Shown: positions 23,953 through 32,341 of the stretch, in pieces | Numbering within the stretch: position 1 is the stretch's first letter | Layout: each line of letters begins with the position of its first letter | From: JAQUCI01 sp964553255 | GTDB taxonomy: Bacteria > Bacillota_I > Bacilli_A > Erysipelotrichales > Erysipelotrichaceae | Length of the DNA: 38,097 nucleotides | Direction: 5' to 3' | Assembly: GCA_964553255.1 (NCBI GenBank) | Contig: CAZKJS010000011.1 | Coordinates: 1 to 38,097 of the forward strand | Notes under the pieces: model-generated | The model's input: the letters and a program-made list of their open reading frames with translations, nothing else | Databases searched by the model: none | Told to the model about the DNA's origin: nothing | Translations under genes and position numbers: made by a program

Positions 23953-23984
23953 AAAAAGTGATACGAATTGAGTATCACTTTTTT
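23953..23984 (+). terminator. Terminator of the NifU-like gene
   Basis: Stem of 12 bp (23953-23964 and 23972-23983) ending in a T run. The insertion sequence begins 5 nt later. Confidence 0.9.
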
Positions 23985-23988
23985 ATTG

Positions 23989-24011
23989 GGTTCTAGAATA
24001 AATGTTGGGGT
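23989..24011 (+). repeat. Left terminal inverted repeat of the ISL3 element
   Basis: Begins GGTTCTAG and ends AAATGTTGGGGT. Pairs with 25352-25374 at 18 of 23 positions. Confidence 0.85.
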
Positions 24012-24028
24012 GGTGTCTAAAATAAAAA

Positions 24029-24099
24029 GGACATAAGAATGAATATCCTATAAAATGGAGTTAACAGAAAACCATGAAAGGATAAAACAACTTATGTCC
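24029..24099 (+). promoter_or_regulatory. Start-codon-masking inverted repeat of the transposase gene
   Basis: GGACATAAG (24029-24037) is complementary to CTTATGTCC (24091-24099), which contains the transposase ATG (24094-24096). Between them lies a -10-like TATAAA (24049-24054). Transcripts entering from outside carry both arms and would hide the start. Transcripts from the internal promoter would lack the first arm. Confidence 0.5.
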
Positions 24100-25293
24100 C
24101 AACAGAATAGTATCACAAGTATATTAGAACTTAAAGATGTTCAAATAACCAATATTGAGAGTTTGAGTCAAGAGAATTATATTCATATCGAAATTCCTAA
24201 GAAACTACATCATTGCCCAAATTGTAAACACCTTACTGATACCATTCACGACTATCGAATTCAGATAATATTGGATGTACCGTTGTACAGTAAGAAAACG
24301 TATTTAGTCTACCGGAAACGACGCTATCGATGTCCTGGTTGTGGTAAAAGATTTTTTGAAAAGAATAGCTTTTTACCTCGTTACTCCCATACGACAAATC
24401 GTCTATACTTACGTTTGTTTCAAGAACTGCACTCTGTTTCTTCACAGAAAACGATCGCTCAACACTACTTTACTTCTACTATGCGTGTAAGGCGTGTACT
24501 TGATGCCATTAAACCGCCATTACCCCAACTACCTGAAGTACTTGGAATGGATGAGTTTAAAGGTAACTCAAACAAAACTAAATATCACTGTATTTTAACT
24601 GATCTTTCAAAACACAAGCCTATCGATATCTTAGCTAATCGCACTGAAGCTACTCTTATTAACCATTTCAAGAAATATCAATATACTGATCAATTGAAAA
24701 ACGTCAAAGTCATTGTCATTGATATGTGGCGCAGCTATTACTGTGTCCTTAGAAAGATCTTTCCCAACGCTGTTATTTTGATTGATCGCTTCCATATGGT
24801 GCGTCAGGTTATGTGGAGCCTTGAGAATGTTAGAAAACGGGTTCAGAAAGAAATGCCTAAAAGTTTAAGGATCTATTTCAAACACAGTCGTAAGGTTTTA
24901 CTTAAACACGCTAGTAAACTGATCGTTAATGATCATATTAATGAATATCTAATTCGCGATCGTCTTCTTCGTTATCTTCCTAATTTGAAAACGGCTTATC
25001 TGCTTAAAGAGGAACTCTTAGATCTTGTTCACGCTACTCATACTTTCGATAGTGCTCACTCTTGTTTGAACGATTGGATTCAAAAAGCCAAAGCTTCTGA
25101 AATACCTGAGTTTCATTCTTGTATTCGAGCTTACCAAAACTGGAAAGGTCCTATCCTAAATTCCTTTACCAGTTCTTATTCAAACGGTTTTACTGAAGGT
25201 TGTAATAATAAGATTAAGGTTATTAAACGCAATGCCTTTGGTTTTAAAAACTTCGATCGTTTTCGCACTCGTATCTTAATCAATTTTGTTTAA
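24094..25293 (+). CDS. ISL3-family transposase
   Basis: 399 residues from ATG 24094. AAAGGAT lies 10 nt upstream, and the product then begins MSQQNSITSILELKD like other ISL3 transposases. An in-frame ATG at 24055 adds 13 residues but overlaps the promoter-like box. N-terminal zinc finger: HCPNCKH and RCPGCGKRF. DDE catalytic core: Asp in VLGMDEFKG, Asp in VIVIDMWRSYY and Glu in GFTEGCNNKIKVIKR. The gene is intact and the element may be active. Confidence 0.93.
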   Translation: MSQQNSITSILELKDVQITNIESLSQENYIHIEIPKKLHHCPNCKHLTDTIHDYRIQIILDVPLYSKKTYLVYRKRRYRCPGCGKRFFEKNSFLPRYSHTTNRLYLRLFQELHSVSSQKTIAQHYFTSTMRVRRVLDAIKPPLPQLPEVLGMDEFKGNSNKTKYHCILTDLSKHKPIDILANRTEATLINHFKKYQYTDQLKNVKVIVIDMWRSYYCVLRKIFPNAVILIDRFHMVRQVMWSLENVRKRVQKEMPKSLRIYFKHSRKVLLKHASKLIVNDHINEYLIRDRLLRYLPNLKTAYLLKEELLDLVHATHTFDSAHSCLNDWIQKAKASEIPEFHSCIRAYQNWKGPILNSFTSSYSNGFTEGCNNKIKVIKRNAFGFKNFDRFRTRILINFV

Positions 25294-25351
25294 TTTGAAA
25301 AAGTATTCAGGTTTCCCAGAATACTCTTGTTTACTCCATTCTTATTGGTTT

Positions 25352-25374
25352 ACCCCAACATTTGACTTAGAGCC
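25352..25374 (-). repeat. Right terminal inverted repeat of the ISL3 element
   Basis: Reverse complement begins GGCTCTAAG and ends AAATGTTGGGGT. Confidence 0.85.
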
Positions 25375-25385
25375 GTTTTTATAAC

Positions 25386-26536
25386 TTATTCTACTGATAT
25401 TTCTTTTTTTGCCAATCGTTTTTCAGTTGACTTTTTAATATAGAAATAGATAACCGCAAATACTGGCACGCCAAAAAACATACCTAATACCCCATAAAAG
25501 CCACCACCAACAATGATCGCAAACATGATCCATAATGTTGGTAATCCAAGACTATCCCCAAGGATGGCTGGTCCTATGATGTTACCATCTATTTGTTGAA
25601 TCAATAACACAAACAAAACGAACCACACTACAAGGATTGGATCAACAATAAACAAAATGAACACACNNNNNNNNNNGGTACAGCACCAATAAATGGTCCA
25701 AAAACCGGAATCATATTAGTAACACCAATGATCACACTTAAAAGCAAAGCAAACGGCATTCTTAAGATCATTAAACCGATGTAAGTTAATAGTCCAATAA
25801 TTAGCGAATCAAGAGCTTTACCGATAATGAAACGATTGAAAACATTAGCACTAACCCGAGAAAAATCAATTAACTTCTCGGCATTATCTTTTGAGAAAAA
25901 AGCATAGCTAATCTTAGTAAACTGACGCGCGAATCTTTCTTTATCAATCATGATATAAAGTGCAATAGCCAAACCAATTATTACCTTTAAGATAGTAGAA
26001 CCAAATCTTATTGAGAAATTTAGTATCTCAGGTAAATATTGTGAAGCGATATTAATAACACGTGAGAATAACTCATCGCTGTATCCAGCAAGTAAATCTG
26101 CCAAAGTTTGATCAATATTCAACTGCATTAATAATTGTTCAGATATTTTCTCAGCTGTATTTAAGTAATTCGGTAAAAGATTCATTAGCTTGATGACACT
26201 TTCTGTAAGCTGTGGTAATGAAATTACCACAAAGGCTGTTAATACAAAAATAGCTAATGTCATTGCGATAAGTGAAGAAATCACCCGACTTGTACGCTTT
26301 TTCAATTTAAGCTTAATCAGAATCTTGTTTTCAATAAAGGCACAAATTGGACTTAAAACAAATGCGATGAAAAACCCAAAGATAAATGAAACTGTTATCG
26401 ATGTTGCTTTTGAAAACCAAACACCTAAAACATGCATGTTATCGACAATAAGGAAAAAACTAATCAGTATGATTCCTGACAGGGTCAAGGCAATAATATT
26501 TTGTTTGGTACCTTCCTCTATCTTAATCTTGCGCAT
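25386..26536 (-). CDS. AI-2E/PerM-family permease (interrupted by assembly gap)
   Basis: Membrane protein of the AI-2E transporter family (DUF20; YtvI/YdiK-like), many of which are uncharacterised or act as Na+/H+ antiporters. The N-terminal piece (26536 to the gap) has about five helices and the NMIPVFGPFIGAV signature. The C-terminal piece has LIQQIDGNIIGPAILGDSLG and two helices. The 10-N run (25667-25676) puts the halves out of frame, but joining them gives a normal ~380-residue protein if the gap length is 2 modulo 3. GAGGTAGT precedes the ATG. Confidence 0.88.
25667..25676. other. Assembly gap (10 N) inside the permease gene
   Basis: Ten N of placeholder length. The protein on both sides fits with as few as about 2 missing bases (GAVP-x-VFILFIVDP against family spacing). 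Confidence 0.9.
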
Positions 26537-26556
26537 ACTACCTCATTTCTCTTTTT

Positions 26557-26565
26557 ATTATAACA
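26557..26565 (-). promoter_or_regulatory. Extended -10 promoter of the permease gene
   Basis: TGTTATAAT on the minus strand, just upstream of the AI-2E-type permease. It is divergent from a matching box for the MATE gene. Confidence 0.6.
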
Positions 26566-26628
26566 GAAATCCCTTGTTTTGACTTATATTAATAAAATCT
26601 TAACATATAGTAGTAACTAATGATTATC

Positions 26629-26637
26629 TGTTATAAT
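26629..26637 (+). promoter_or_regulatory. Extended -10 promoter of the third MATE gene
   Basis: TGTTATAAT, 24 nt before the start codon. No clear -35. Confidence 0.6.
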
Positions 26638-26660
26638 GTTACTTGTTTTGGAGATTAAAT

Positions 26661-28031
26661 ATGATAGAAACCCTCAAGCATAAATACCTTGCCCCTAAAA
26701 ATTTTTATAAATCCACCTTAAAAGTGACATTACCTATTGCTTTACAAAACATGTTATCTGGTACCATGCAAATCATCGACAGTATGATGGTATCATGGAT
26801 CAACATGATGACAGCAGTTGGTACCGCATCTCAAATCGACATTTTATGTGGTATGATCAACTATGGCGCAATTGGTGGAACAGCAATGTTTTCAGCGCAA
26901 TTTTTCGGTGCGAAGAATTTTGTCAATCTAAAGAAATCGTTTGGCTTAAGTGTCATGTTTAGTTTTTTTAACGGTGTTATTTGGCTTTTTATCGCCTTAC
27001 TTTTTGGTCAATCAATCTTAAGTTTTTATATGAAGGATACAGCTACGGTAAACATCGCATTAAGCTATCTTGCTATCGCAATGTTTTCTATGCCTTTTAA
27101 CGGTGTTAACTTTTCATTTGCGACAATATATCGCTGTATCCAACGACAAGACATATCATTAAAAATAGCTGTTACTGCTGGCTTAACAAACATTATTACT
27201 AACTATCTTTTAATATTCGGTGCTTTTGGCTTTCCTAAACTTGGTGTCATTGGCGCAGCAGTTGGTACATTATTAGCCCAATTGATTGCCCTAACTTTAT
27301 ATCTATTTCATGCGATATCAACTAAACAACACTTCATCGGTACATTTAGTGAGATGTTTATTATAAAGAAAGATTTTGTCATGACTGTTTTAAAAAAGAC
27401 ATTACCACTTATTATAAACGAAGCTCTATTTGGCTTTGGTATGACCTTATTTGTGAAAGCTTTCGGACAATTAGGTACCTCATCTATGAGTGCATATTAT
27501 GTTGGTAATCAAATTAATAATATGTTTCAGTTTGTCATTTATGGTTATGGTGCAGCGGTTTCCATTTTGCTTGGCGCAACACTAGGCCAGGGAAAGTTCT
27601 TAGAAGCAAAAAAAGAATGTGATTACTTCATTGGGTTATCTTTTATCTTAGCTATCATTATGGTAAGCATCATGCTTGTCTTTACCAAACCAATGCTTAT
27701 GTTATTTGATCTTAAAGATCCGTTTATCTATCAAACTGCTTTTTGGATAGTTCGTGTTTTTGCGCTTAGAATATCAATGCGCTTATTTAACTTCATGATC
27801 TTTTCAATATTAAGATCTGGTGGTGACTCAAAGATTATTTCTTTACTTGATTGTGGTATCATGTGGTTAGTAGGTATTCCCATTGCTTTTTTAGGAGTTA
27901 ATGTTTTTAAACTAGATAGTATTGCATTAGTATTATTAGCCGTTCAAGTTGAACAATTAATCAGAATGATCGTCGGCTTAAAAAGAGTCAGAAGTGGCAA
28001 GTGGGCAAATGACCTTAATGCGCTTGTTTAG
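26661..28031 (+). CDS. MATE family efflux transporter
   Basis: 456 residues with about 12 hydrophobic segments. Family stretches include PIALQNMLSGTMQIIDSMMV, SAQFFGAKNFVNLKKSF and the second-half PLIINEALFGFGMT. Start at ATG 26661 with GGAG 7 nt upstream. An in-frame TTG at 26643 lies too close to the promoter. Its TAG stop merges with the AGGAGG of the next gene, so the two are cotranscribed. Confidence 0.9.
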   Translation: MIETLKHKYLAPKNFYKSTLKVTLPIALQNMLSGTMQIIDSMMVSWINMMTAVGTASQIDILCGMINYGAIGGTAMFSAQFFGAKNFVNLKKSFGLSVMFSFFNGVIWLFIALLFGQSILSFYMKDTATVNIALSYLAIAMFSMPFNGVNFSFATIYRCIQRQDISLKIAVTAGLTNIITNYLLIFGAFGFPKLGVIGAAVGTLLAQLIALTLYLFHAISTKQHFIGTFSEMFIIKKDFVMTVLKKTLPLIINEALFGFGMTLFVKAFGQLGTSSMSAYYVGNQINNMFQFVIYGYGAAVSILLGATLGQGKFLEAKKECDYFIGLSFILAIIMVSIMLVFTKPMLMLFDLKDPFIYQTAFWIVRVFALRISMRLFNFMIFSILRSGGDSKIISLLDCGIMWLVGIPIAFLGVNVFKLDSIALVLLAVQVEQLIRMIVGLKRVRSGKWANDLNALV

Positions 28032-28043
28032 GAGGTTATCAAT

Positions 28044-28511
28044 ATGATTATCGTATTCAGTTATGTTGTTAGTATCATTATCATCGGATCACAATTATAT
28101 CGACTTAAACGGTTCACACAAGTTATAAAAAGTGAAAGTGAAAATGGGAACCATTTAGAATACAAAGAAAGCTCATGGCTTTGGTATGTTTCACAGGGTC
28201 TTTTAGCATTGATAACAATGATATTAAATCTTACCAGTACCCAAAGCACTGATAAAGCTATATTTATCGTTTTAACCGCAATGTTTTTAGCAAACCTTAT
28301 ACTAGGCATAACCTTTAAACGAATTTATTATAATGACAAAGGCTTTCTTTACCAACAGAGATTTGTCCCATTTACCACAATTGATAGTATTGAGAAAGCT
28401 AATCAATCTGGTCGTACTTACGCTCTTATCTCAGGTGAAGAAGTATTATATATGGATAAAAAAAGAGCTGTCTTTATTCAACAGCTCTATGAGTTAACTA
28501 AACGTAATTAA
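28044..28511 (+). CDS. Membrane protein of unknown function with PH-like tail
   Basis: 155 residues. Three hydrophobic segments (residues ~2-20, ~48-64 and ~72-92) are followed by a soluble C-terminal part (KRIYYNDKGFLYQQRFVPF onward) whose strand pattern resembles bacterial PH-like domains of small membrane proteins. I do not recognise the family. AGGAGG precedes the ATG. It follows the MATE gene and may modulate it or the membrane. It is convergent with the deacetylase gene, 3 nt between stops. Confidence 0.65.
   Translation: MIIVFSYVVSIIIIGSQLYRLKRFTQVIKSESENGNHLEYKESSWLWYVSQGLLALITMILNLTSTQSTDKAIFIVLTAMFLANLILGITFKRIYYNDKGFLYQQRFVPFTTIDSIEKANQSGRTYALISGEEVLYMDKKRAVFIQQLYELTKRN
28458..28488 (-). 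terminator. Terminator of the deacetylase operon, inside the convergent gene
   Basis: Minus-strand AGAGCTGT-N9-ACAGCTCT followed by seven T. It lies entirely within the last codons of the 28044-28511 gene. Confidence 0.85.
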
Positions 28512-28514
28512 CCA

Positions 28515-29927
28515 TTATCTTGGATCTTGATAAGTGGAATAATAGACCTTACCTACTTCAGGTAGGATCTTTTTATATTCAAATAACTCACTTAAAGTTA
28601 CTAGTTGATAACCCTTAGAGATTAGCTCTGGGATAATACGTTCACTTGCTTCAACAGTACTTTGGTATAAATCATGCATTAAGATAATATCACCATCTTT
28701 AACATTTCTAATAACAATATCGTATATTTTCCGACTATCACGCGACTGCCAATCCAATGTATCAATAGACCAATTTACCATGGCATATCCTGCGTTATCC
28801 TTAACATACTGATTGTAATTCCCATAGGTAGGTCGCATAAAACGAATCGTGTAATCACCAACATACTCATTTAAATCGTCTTGTGTTTTCTTTAAATCTT
28901 TTCTTAGTTCTTCTTTACTCAACTTTGTCATTGAGTATTTATGAGTATATGAATGATTACCTATCTCATTACCTTGTTTTAACATTCTTTTTAAAGTGTC
29001 AGCGTACGGATAGATACGATTACCTACTAAAAAGAAGGTGGCAGCGCTATTATTTTCAAGTAAATAATCCAATATCTTTTCAGTTGTTGGCGCATATGGA
29101 CCATCATCATAAGTTAAAGCTACCATTGGTAAATCAGGATCAATGTACCTTAAATACATTTCATCACGATCACAAGGAGTTACTATTGGATCACTGTTTA
29201 TTGGTGCACTTAATAAAAACGCTAATTGGTTAAGATTAAAACTAATTGTGATCAATCCTTTATCTTCATCTAAAACCAAACTTGATTCATAATATATATC
29301 TAGTCGATCATTATCAATAGTAAAGGTTTTAAAATTTTCTTTTATTGCCTTAGTGTTATGATAAAAGTCACTACTTAGATTTTCATTATTATCCTTGATG
29401 TTTCTTCTTAGATGCGCAGCTAATTTCTTCTCATAGCCACTGATAAAGATATCATCAAGAGTTATTTTTTTGCCACTATTAAGATCATAGTTCAAAAAAG
29501 CGATCGGACTTAAAACAAGATCATCAACATCACTACCAACAGCTAACAAGATAACAATACTCGCAAACTGATCTTTAACTTGAAAAAGATCATAGTCTAA
29601 ATAGAATATTTTATCCTCTTCATCACTATTATTAGCAGTGAACGCGTCAACATACTCATTTACTAGTGTTGCTAAATCATCATTTATCGTTTCATTAGAA
29701 AAACGAGGATAATGTGCCGCAATTGTAATATTATCAGCTTTCTTTATGATCGAAGCGTATGGCATTTGATTCTTACTGTGACTTATTGAACTATCAATCA
29801 TTAAGTTTTGATAAACAAAATAAACCACACCAATAAAAACGCTTGTAATCACAAACATAATCAACAAAGTTAAGATTTGCGGATTTTTACGCCGATCGTC
29901 TATCTCATTATCTTCTTTCTTACTCAT
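28515..29927 (-). CDS. Polysaccharide deacetylase with RsiV/DUF3298-like domain
   Basis: 470 residues: short cytoplasmic start, one membrane anchor (residues ~20-40), an extracytoplasmic region resembling DUF4163/DUF3298 (residues ~60-240, with the ITLDDIF pattern) and a NodB deacetylase domain (residues ~265-460). Metal and catalytic motifs: TYDDGP, GNHSYTH, RPTYGNYN and LMHD. The architecture matches B. subtilis PdaC, which removes acetyl groups from peptidoglycan. It overlaps the preceding gene by 8 nt with AAAGGTG as ribosome site. It suggests a peptidoglycan wall. Confidence 0.9.
   Translation of the reverse strand: MSKKEDNEIDDRRKNPQILTLLIMFVITSVFIGVVYFVYQNLMIDSSISHSKNQMPYASIIKKADNITIAAHYPRFSNETINDDLATLVNEYVDAFTANNSDEEDKIFYLDYDLFQVKDQFASIVILLAVGSDVDDLVLSPIAFLNYDLNSGKKITLDDIFISGYEKKLAAHLRRNIKDNNENLSSDFYHNTKAIKENFKTFTIDNDRLDIYYESSLVLDEDKGLITISFNLNQLAFLLSAPINSDPIVTPCDRDEMYLRYIDPDLPMVALTYDDGPYAPTTEKILDYLLENNSAATFFLVGNRIYPYADTLKRMLKQGNEIGNHSYTHKYSMTKLSKEELRKDLKKTQDDLNEYVGDYTIRFMRPTYGNYNQYVKDNAGYAMVNWSIDTLDWQSRDSRKIYDIVIRNVKDGDIILMHDLYQSTVEASERIIPELISKGYQLVTLSELFEYKKILPEVGKVYYSTYQDPR
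28552..28574 (+). terminator. Terminator of the MATE/membrane-protein unit, inside the convergent gene
   Basis: CCTAC-TTCAG-GTAGG, then ATCTTTTT on the plus strand, within the 3' end of the deacetylase gene. The stem is short. Confidence 0.5.
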
Positions 29928-31623
29928 TATTTATCACCTTTAGTAAATGCGCGGCTGCTTGATTTAAGGCATCATTATCTTTATCCTTAATACCCAACTG
30001 CGTATATACTTCCCCCATAGTTATTTGATTCTCTTGCATAGCTGCAAACATTTCTTTTATTAAAACCNNNNNNNNNNTACACTCTGTTTCAAGCTGAACT
30101 GGCCCAAACGGATTAGCGAAAAATGTGGTTGATAGACCAGTCTCTGATGTTGTTCCTAATGCAAAACGTTTACCCTCACAAAAAGTAGTCATTGCTTCTT
30201 GTAATGTATCAAACTTGCGCATTCCTATTTCTTTGGTATAGTTATTCGCATATAAGAACATATCTACCTTATGATTACTAATTATTTCATCATAACTCAC
30301 TACTGGAATTACAACTCTGGCATTACTTGTTTCTGGATTAAAGAAGATGCTACGATCCATTTCACGATAAGCACTACCTTTCTCTAAATCATCAAGTCTT
30401 ACAAAAGCGCCAATCTCAGTTCCTTGAGCACATATCTTACCATTTTCTAAATGTAGTGATCCCATATCATCGAAGATGACCTGAGTGGCAATTATATCTT
30501 TATAACCTAAATTTTGGATAGCTTCAATGGTTTCAGATTTGCCAGCACCAGAATCGCCAATAAATACGATACCTTTTGTTAATCCACTAGCAAAGGTGAT
30601 ATTGATCATTGATCCATGCAGTGGTAGCCACCCCTTTTTGATCATCGCAAGATTATGTAAGGTTAATGCCATCTTCTTTAAATATCCAAAATATTCAATT
30701 TCCATACTATGAGAAACATTACCAATCCATATCTGATTTTCTTTATCATGATAGAAGGTACCATCGTTTCTACCATCTTTATTGCCAAATAGTAGGATCG
30801 CATCTGGTTTCCTGTTATAACACTCTTTATCAAGTGCCAGTTCAAAGAGATTTGCCAAAGCTAAACCAGAAAAGATGTAATCACAATGAAAGAAGATATA
30901 AGTTAAAAGACTACCAATTTTAGCTGGATAACAAAACCATTCTTCTTTATCACAGTTAAAGCTTTCAACAGGATTATCACTGCGACTACTAAATGTGCCT
31001 GAACGTTTATTACTTGCAGGGTGCAGTAATAACGGTGTTCTTAACATCACTGAATCGATAAAAGAAATCCCTTTTATGCTTTCATAGCCTTTTGGGATGG
31101 CCCAACGATAATCACGCACAACCATACTAGCATTACTACCTGCATTTAATTGACGATAAACGTTGTTTTTTCTTCCCTGTACATTTTCTTCAATCCGACG
31201 ATACAATGTTAAAATTAGCTGATTAAACTTGTTATCAGCGTCAATAAAGTTAGCTAGTTGTAAACCTTGCTTTGCTCCAGTGCGAATCATGGTACAACGT
31301 TGTAACTTGCGCCAATAATTATAGAAATTCTCGACAAACAAAGTCATTAACTTGCGATTTTCAAGATACTTATGATCAATTTCATTAGCATCGATGACGC
31401 ATAACATTTTAAACAGTTTAATCACATCATCAAGCGCTTCTTCTTCATTATGACCATTTAAAAACCAACGAAAGACTTTGATATCATTCTGTTTAATATG
31501 TTCAAGATAACAAGCTAAGATAAATCTAAAATTCTCACCAGCAAGAACCTCTTCAACTGTTTGACAATAGGATGTCGTGAAGTTAATCAATACCGTGTTA
31601 TTTTTTAAGTAAAGTGATTTCAT
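29920..31623 (-). CDS. HprK/PEPCK-like P-loop protein of unknown function (contains assembly gap)
   Basis: About 567 residues. The C-terminal half carries a P-loop GDSGAGKSET (residues ~354-363) and an Asp pair (VIFDDMGSL). Both fit the HPr-kinase/PEP-carboxykinase nucleotide-binding fold; the P-loop is closer to HprK than to ATP-PEPCK. The N-terminal ~190 residues are helical and unrecognised. The classical PEPCK substrate motifs are not evident, so calling it PEPCK would be unsafe. Start at 31623 with GAGGAG upstream. Ten N at 30068-30077 keep the frame. It sits between a TrmH methyltransferase and a deacetylase gene, and the latter starts inside its end. Confidence 0.6.
   Translation of the reverse strand: MKSLYLKNNTVLINFTTSYCQTVEEVLAGENFRFILACYLEHIKQNDIKVFRWFLNGHNEEEALDDVIKLFKMLCVIDANEIDHKYLENRKLMTLFVENFYNYWRKLQRCTMIRTGAKQGLQLANFIDADNKFNQLILTLYRRIEENVQGRKNNVYRQLNAGSNASMVVRDYRWAIPKGYESIKGISFIDSVMLRTPLLLHPASNKRSGTFSSRSDNPVESFNCDKEEWFCYPAKIGSLLTYIFFHCDYIFSGLALANLFELALDKECYNRKPDAILLFGNKDGRNDGTFYHDKENQIWIGNVSHSMEIEYFGYLKKMALTLHNLAMIKKGWLPLHGSMINITFASGLTKGIVFIGDSGAGKSETIEAIQNLGYKDIIATQVIFDDMGSLHLENGKICAQGTEIGAFVRLDDLEKGSAYREMDRSIFFNPETSNARVVIPVVSYDEIISNHKVDMFLYANNYTKEIGMRKFDTLQEAMTTFCEGKRFALGTTSETGLSTTFFANPFGPVQLETECXXXXVLIKEMFAAMQENQITMGEVYTQLGIKDKDNDALNQAAAHLLKVINNE
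30068..30077. other. Assembly gap (10 N) in the HprK/PEPCK-like gene
   Basis: Ten N. Both sides are in the same frame (LETEC before, VLIKEMFAAM after), so about 4 residues are undefined if the length is right. Confidence 0.9.
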
Positions 31624-31630
31624 GTGCTCC

Positions 31631-32341
31631 TCATTTCTGTAATTGCCGCATGATTTCAAATGCGATCACACTGACTGCGCTACTAGCATTAAGTGCATTT
31701 CTAAACTCATTAGCGTATGGGATATAAATATTTGTATCAGCAAGGCTTAATACTGCTTTGGATAATCCTCTTTTTTCGCCACCAATAGCTAAAACCAGTG
31801 GTTGATCATAATTTATTTGGTAAATACTGGTTGCATCTTTGCGATCAGCGCACAATATTGAATGGGTCTTTTTCAACACTAACAAGTCTTGGGCGATATC
31901 TTTGCTGGTATATATTGCTAGATACTCACTGGCGCCAGCACTACTTTTAGTTACAACATCAGCACTACTTAACCAGTTTCGCTCACCAACTATTACTCCT
32001 TCAAAGCCAGCAGCTAATAGACTTCTTAAACAGTAACCAAAATTAAACGGATCCTCTATACCTTCAAGCAAGCAGATCAATCGTGCTTTTGCGATTGTAT
32101 CAAATAAGTCGCTTTCACGCTTATCAACAAAAGCAATTATACCACCATGGTTTGTACTCATACATAGTTCATCAATTGCGTTTCGCTCTGCATATTCAAC
32201 CGGTATATTACTAGCTAAAGCTTGGTTAATGATATAACTGATATTACGATCGCGCTTATTTTTATCTACTATAACCTTTTCAACGATTCGCTTTTTAGCT
32301 ATGATCGCTGCTTTGACACTAATAGCTCCCTCAAAGATCAT
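31631..32341 (-). CDS. TrmH/SpoU-family RNA methyltransferase
   Basis: 2'-O-ribose methyltransferase of the SPOUT knot fold, RlmB/TrmH-like, 236 residues. Motif 1 EGIEDPFNFGYCLRSL, motif 2 AIGGEKRGLS and motif 3 IPYANEFRNALNASSA are recognisable. Motif 1 has Tyr-Cys and motif 3 Ala-Leu-Asn-Ala in place of the usual G-A-I-L-R and S-L-N-V-S, so the target RNA may differ from standard RlmB. The ATG overlaps the trhP2 stop (ATGA). Confidence 0.88.
   Translation of the reverse strand: MIFEGAISVKAAIIAKKRIVEKVIVDKNKRDRNISYIINQALASNIPVEYAERNAIDELCMSTNHGGIIAFVDKRESDLFDTIAKARLICLLEGIEDPFNFGYCLRSLLAAGFEGVIVGERNWLSSADVVTKSSAGASEYLAIYTSKDIAQDLLVLKKTHSILCADRKDATSIYQINYDQPLVLAIGGEKRGLSKAVLSLADTNIYIPYANEFRNALNASSAVSVIAFEIMRQLQK

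Larger units (their letters stand above)
23989..25374 (+). mobile_element. ISL3-family insertion sequence
   Basis: 1386-bp element with 23-bp imperfect terminal inverted repeats (18 of 23 identical) at 23989-24011 and 25352-25374, both ending inward in AAATGTTGGGGT. It encodes one intact transposase. A clean 8-bp target duplication is not seen. The flanks share only TTTTTAT (23980-23986 and 25376-25382) at a slightly shifted position. It inserted between the NifU-gene terminator and the permease gene without breaking either. Confidence 0.9.

Noticed and set aside
29920..31623. Firm call as ATP-dependent PEP carboxykinase
   Set aside because: Only the P-loop and Asp pair are clear; the P-loop is closer to HPr kinase, and PEPCK substrate motifs are not evident.
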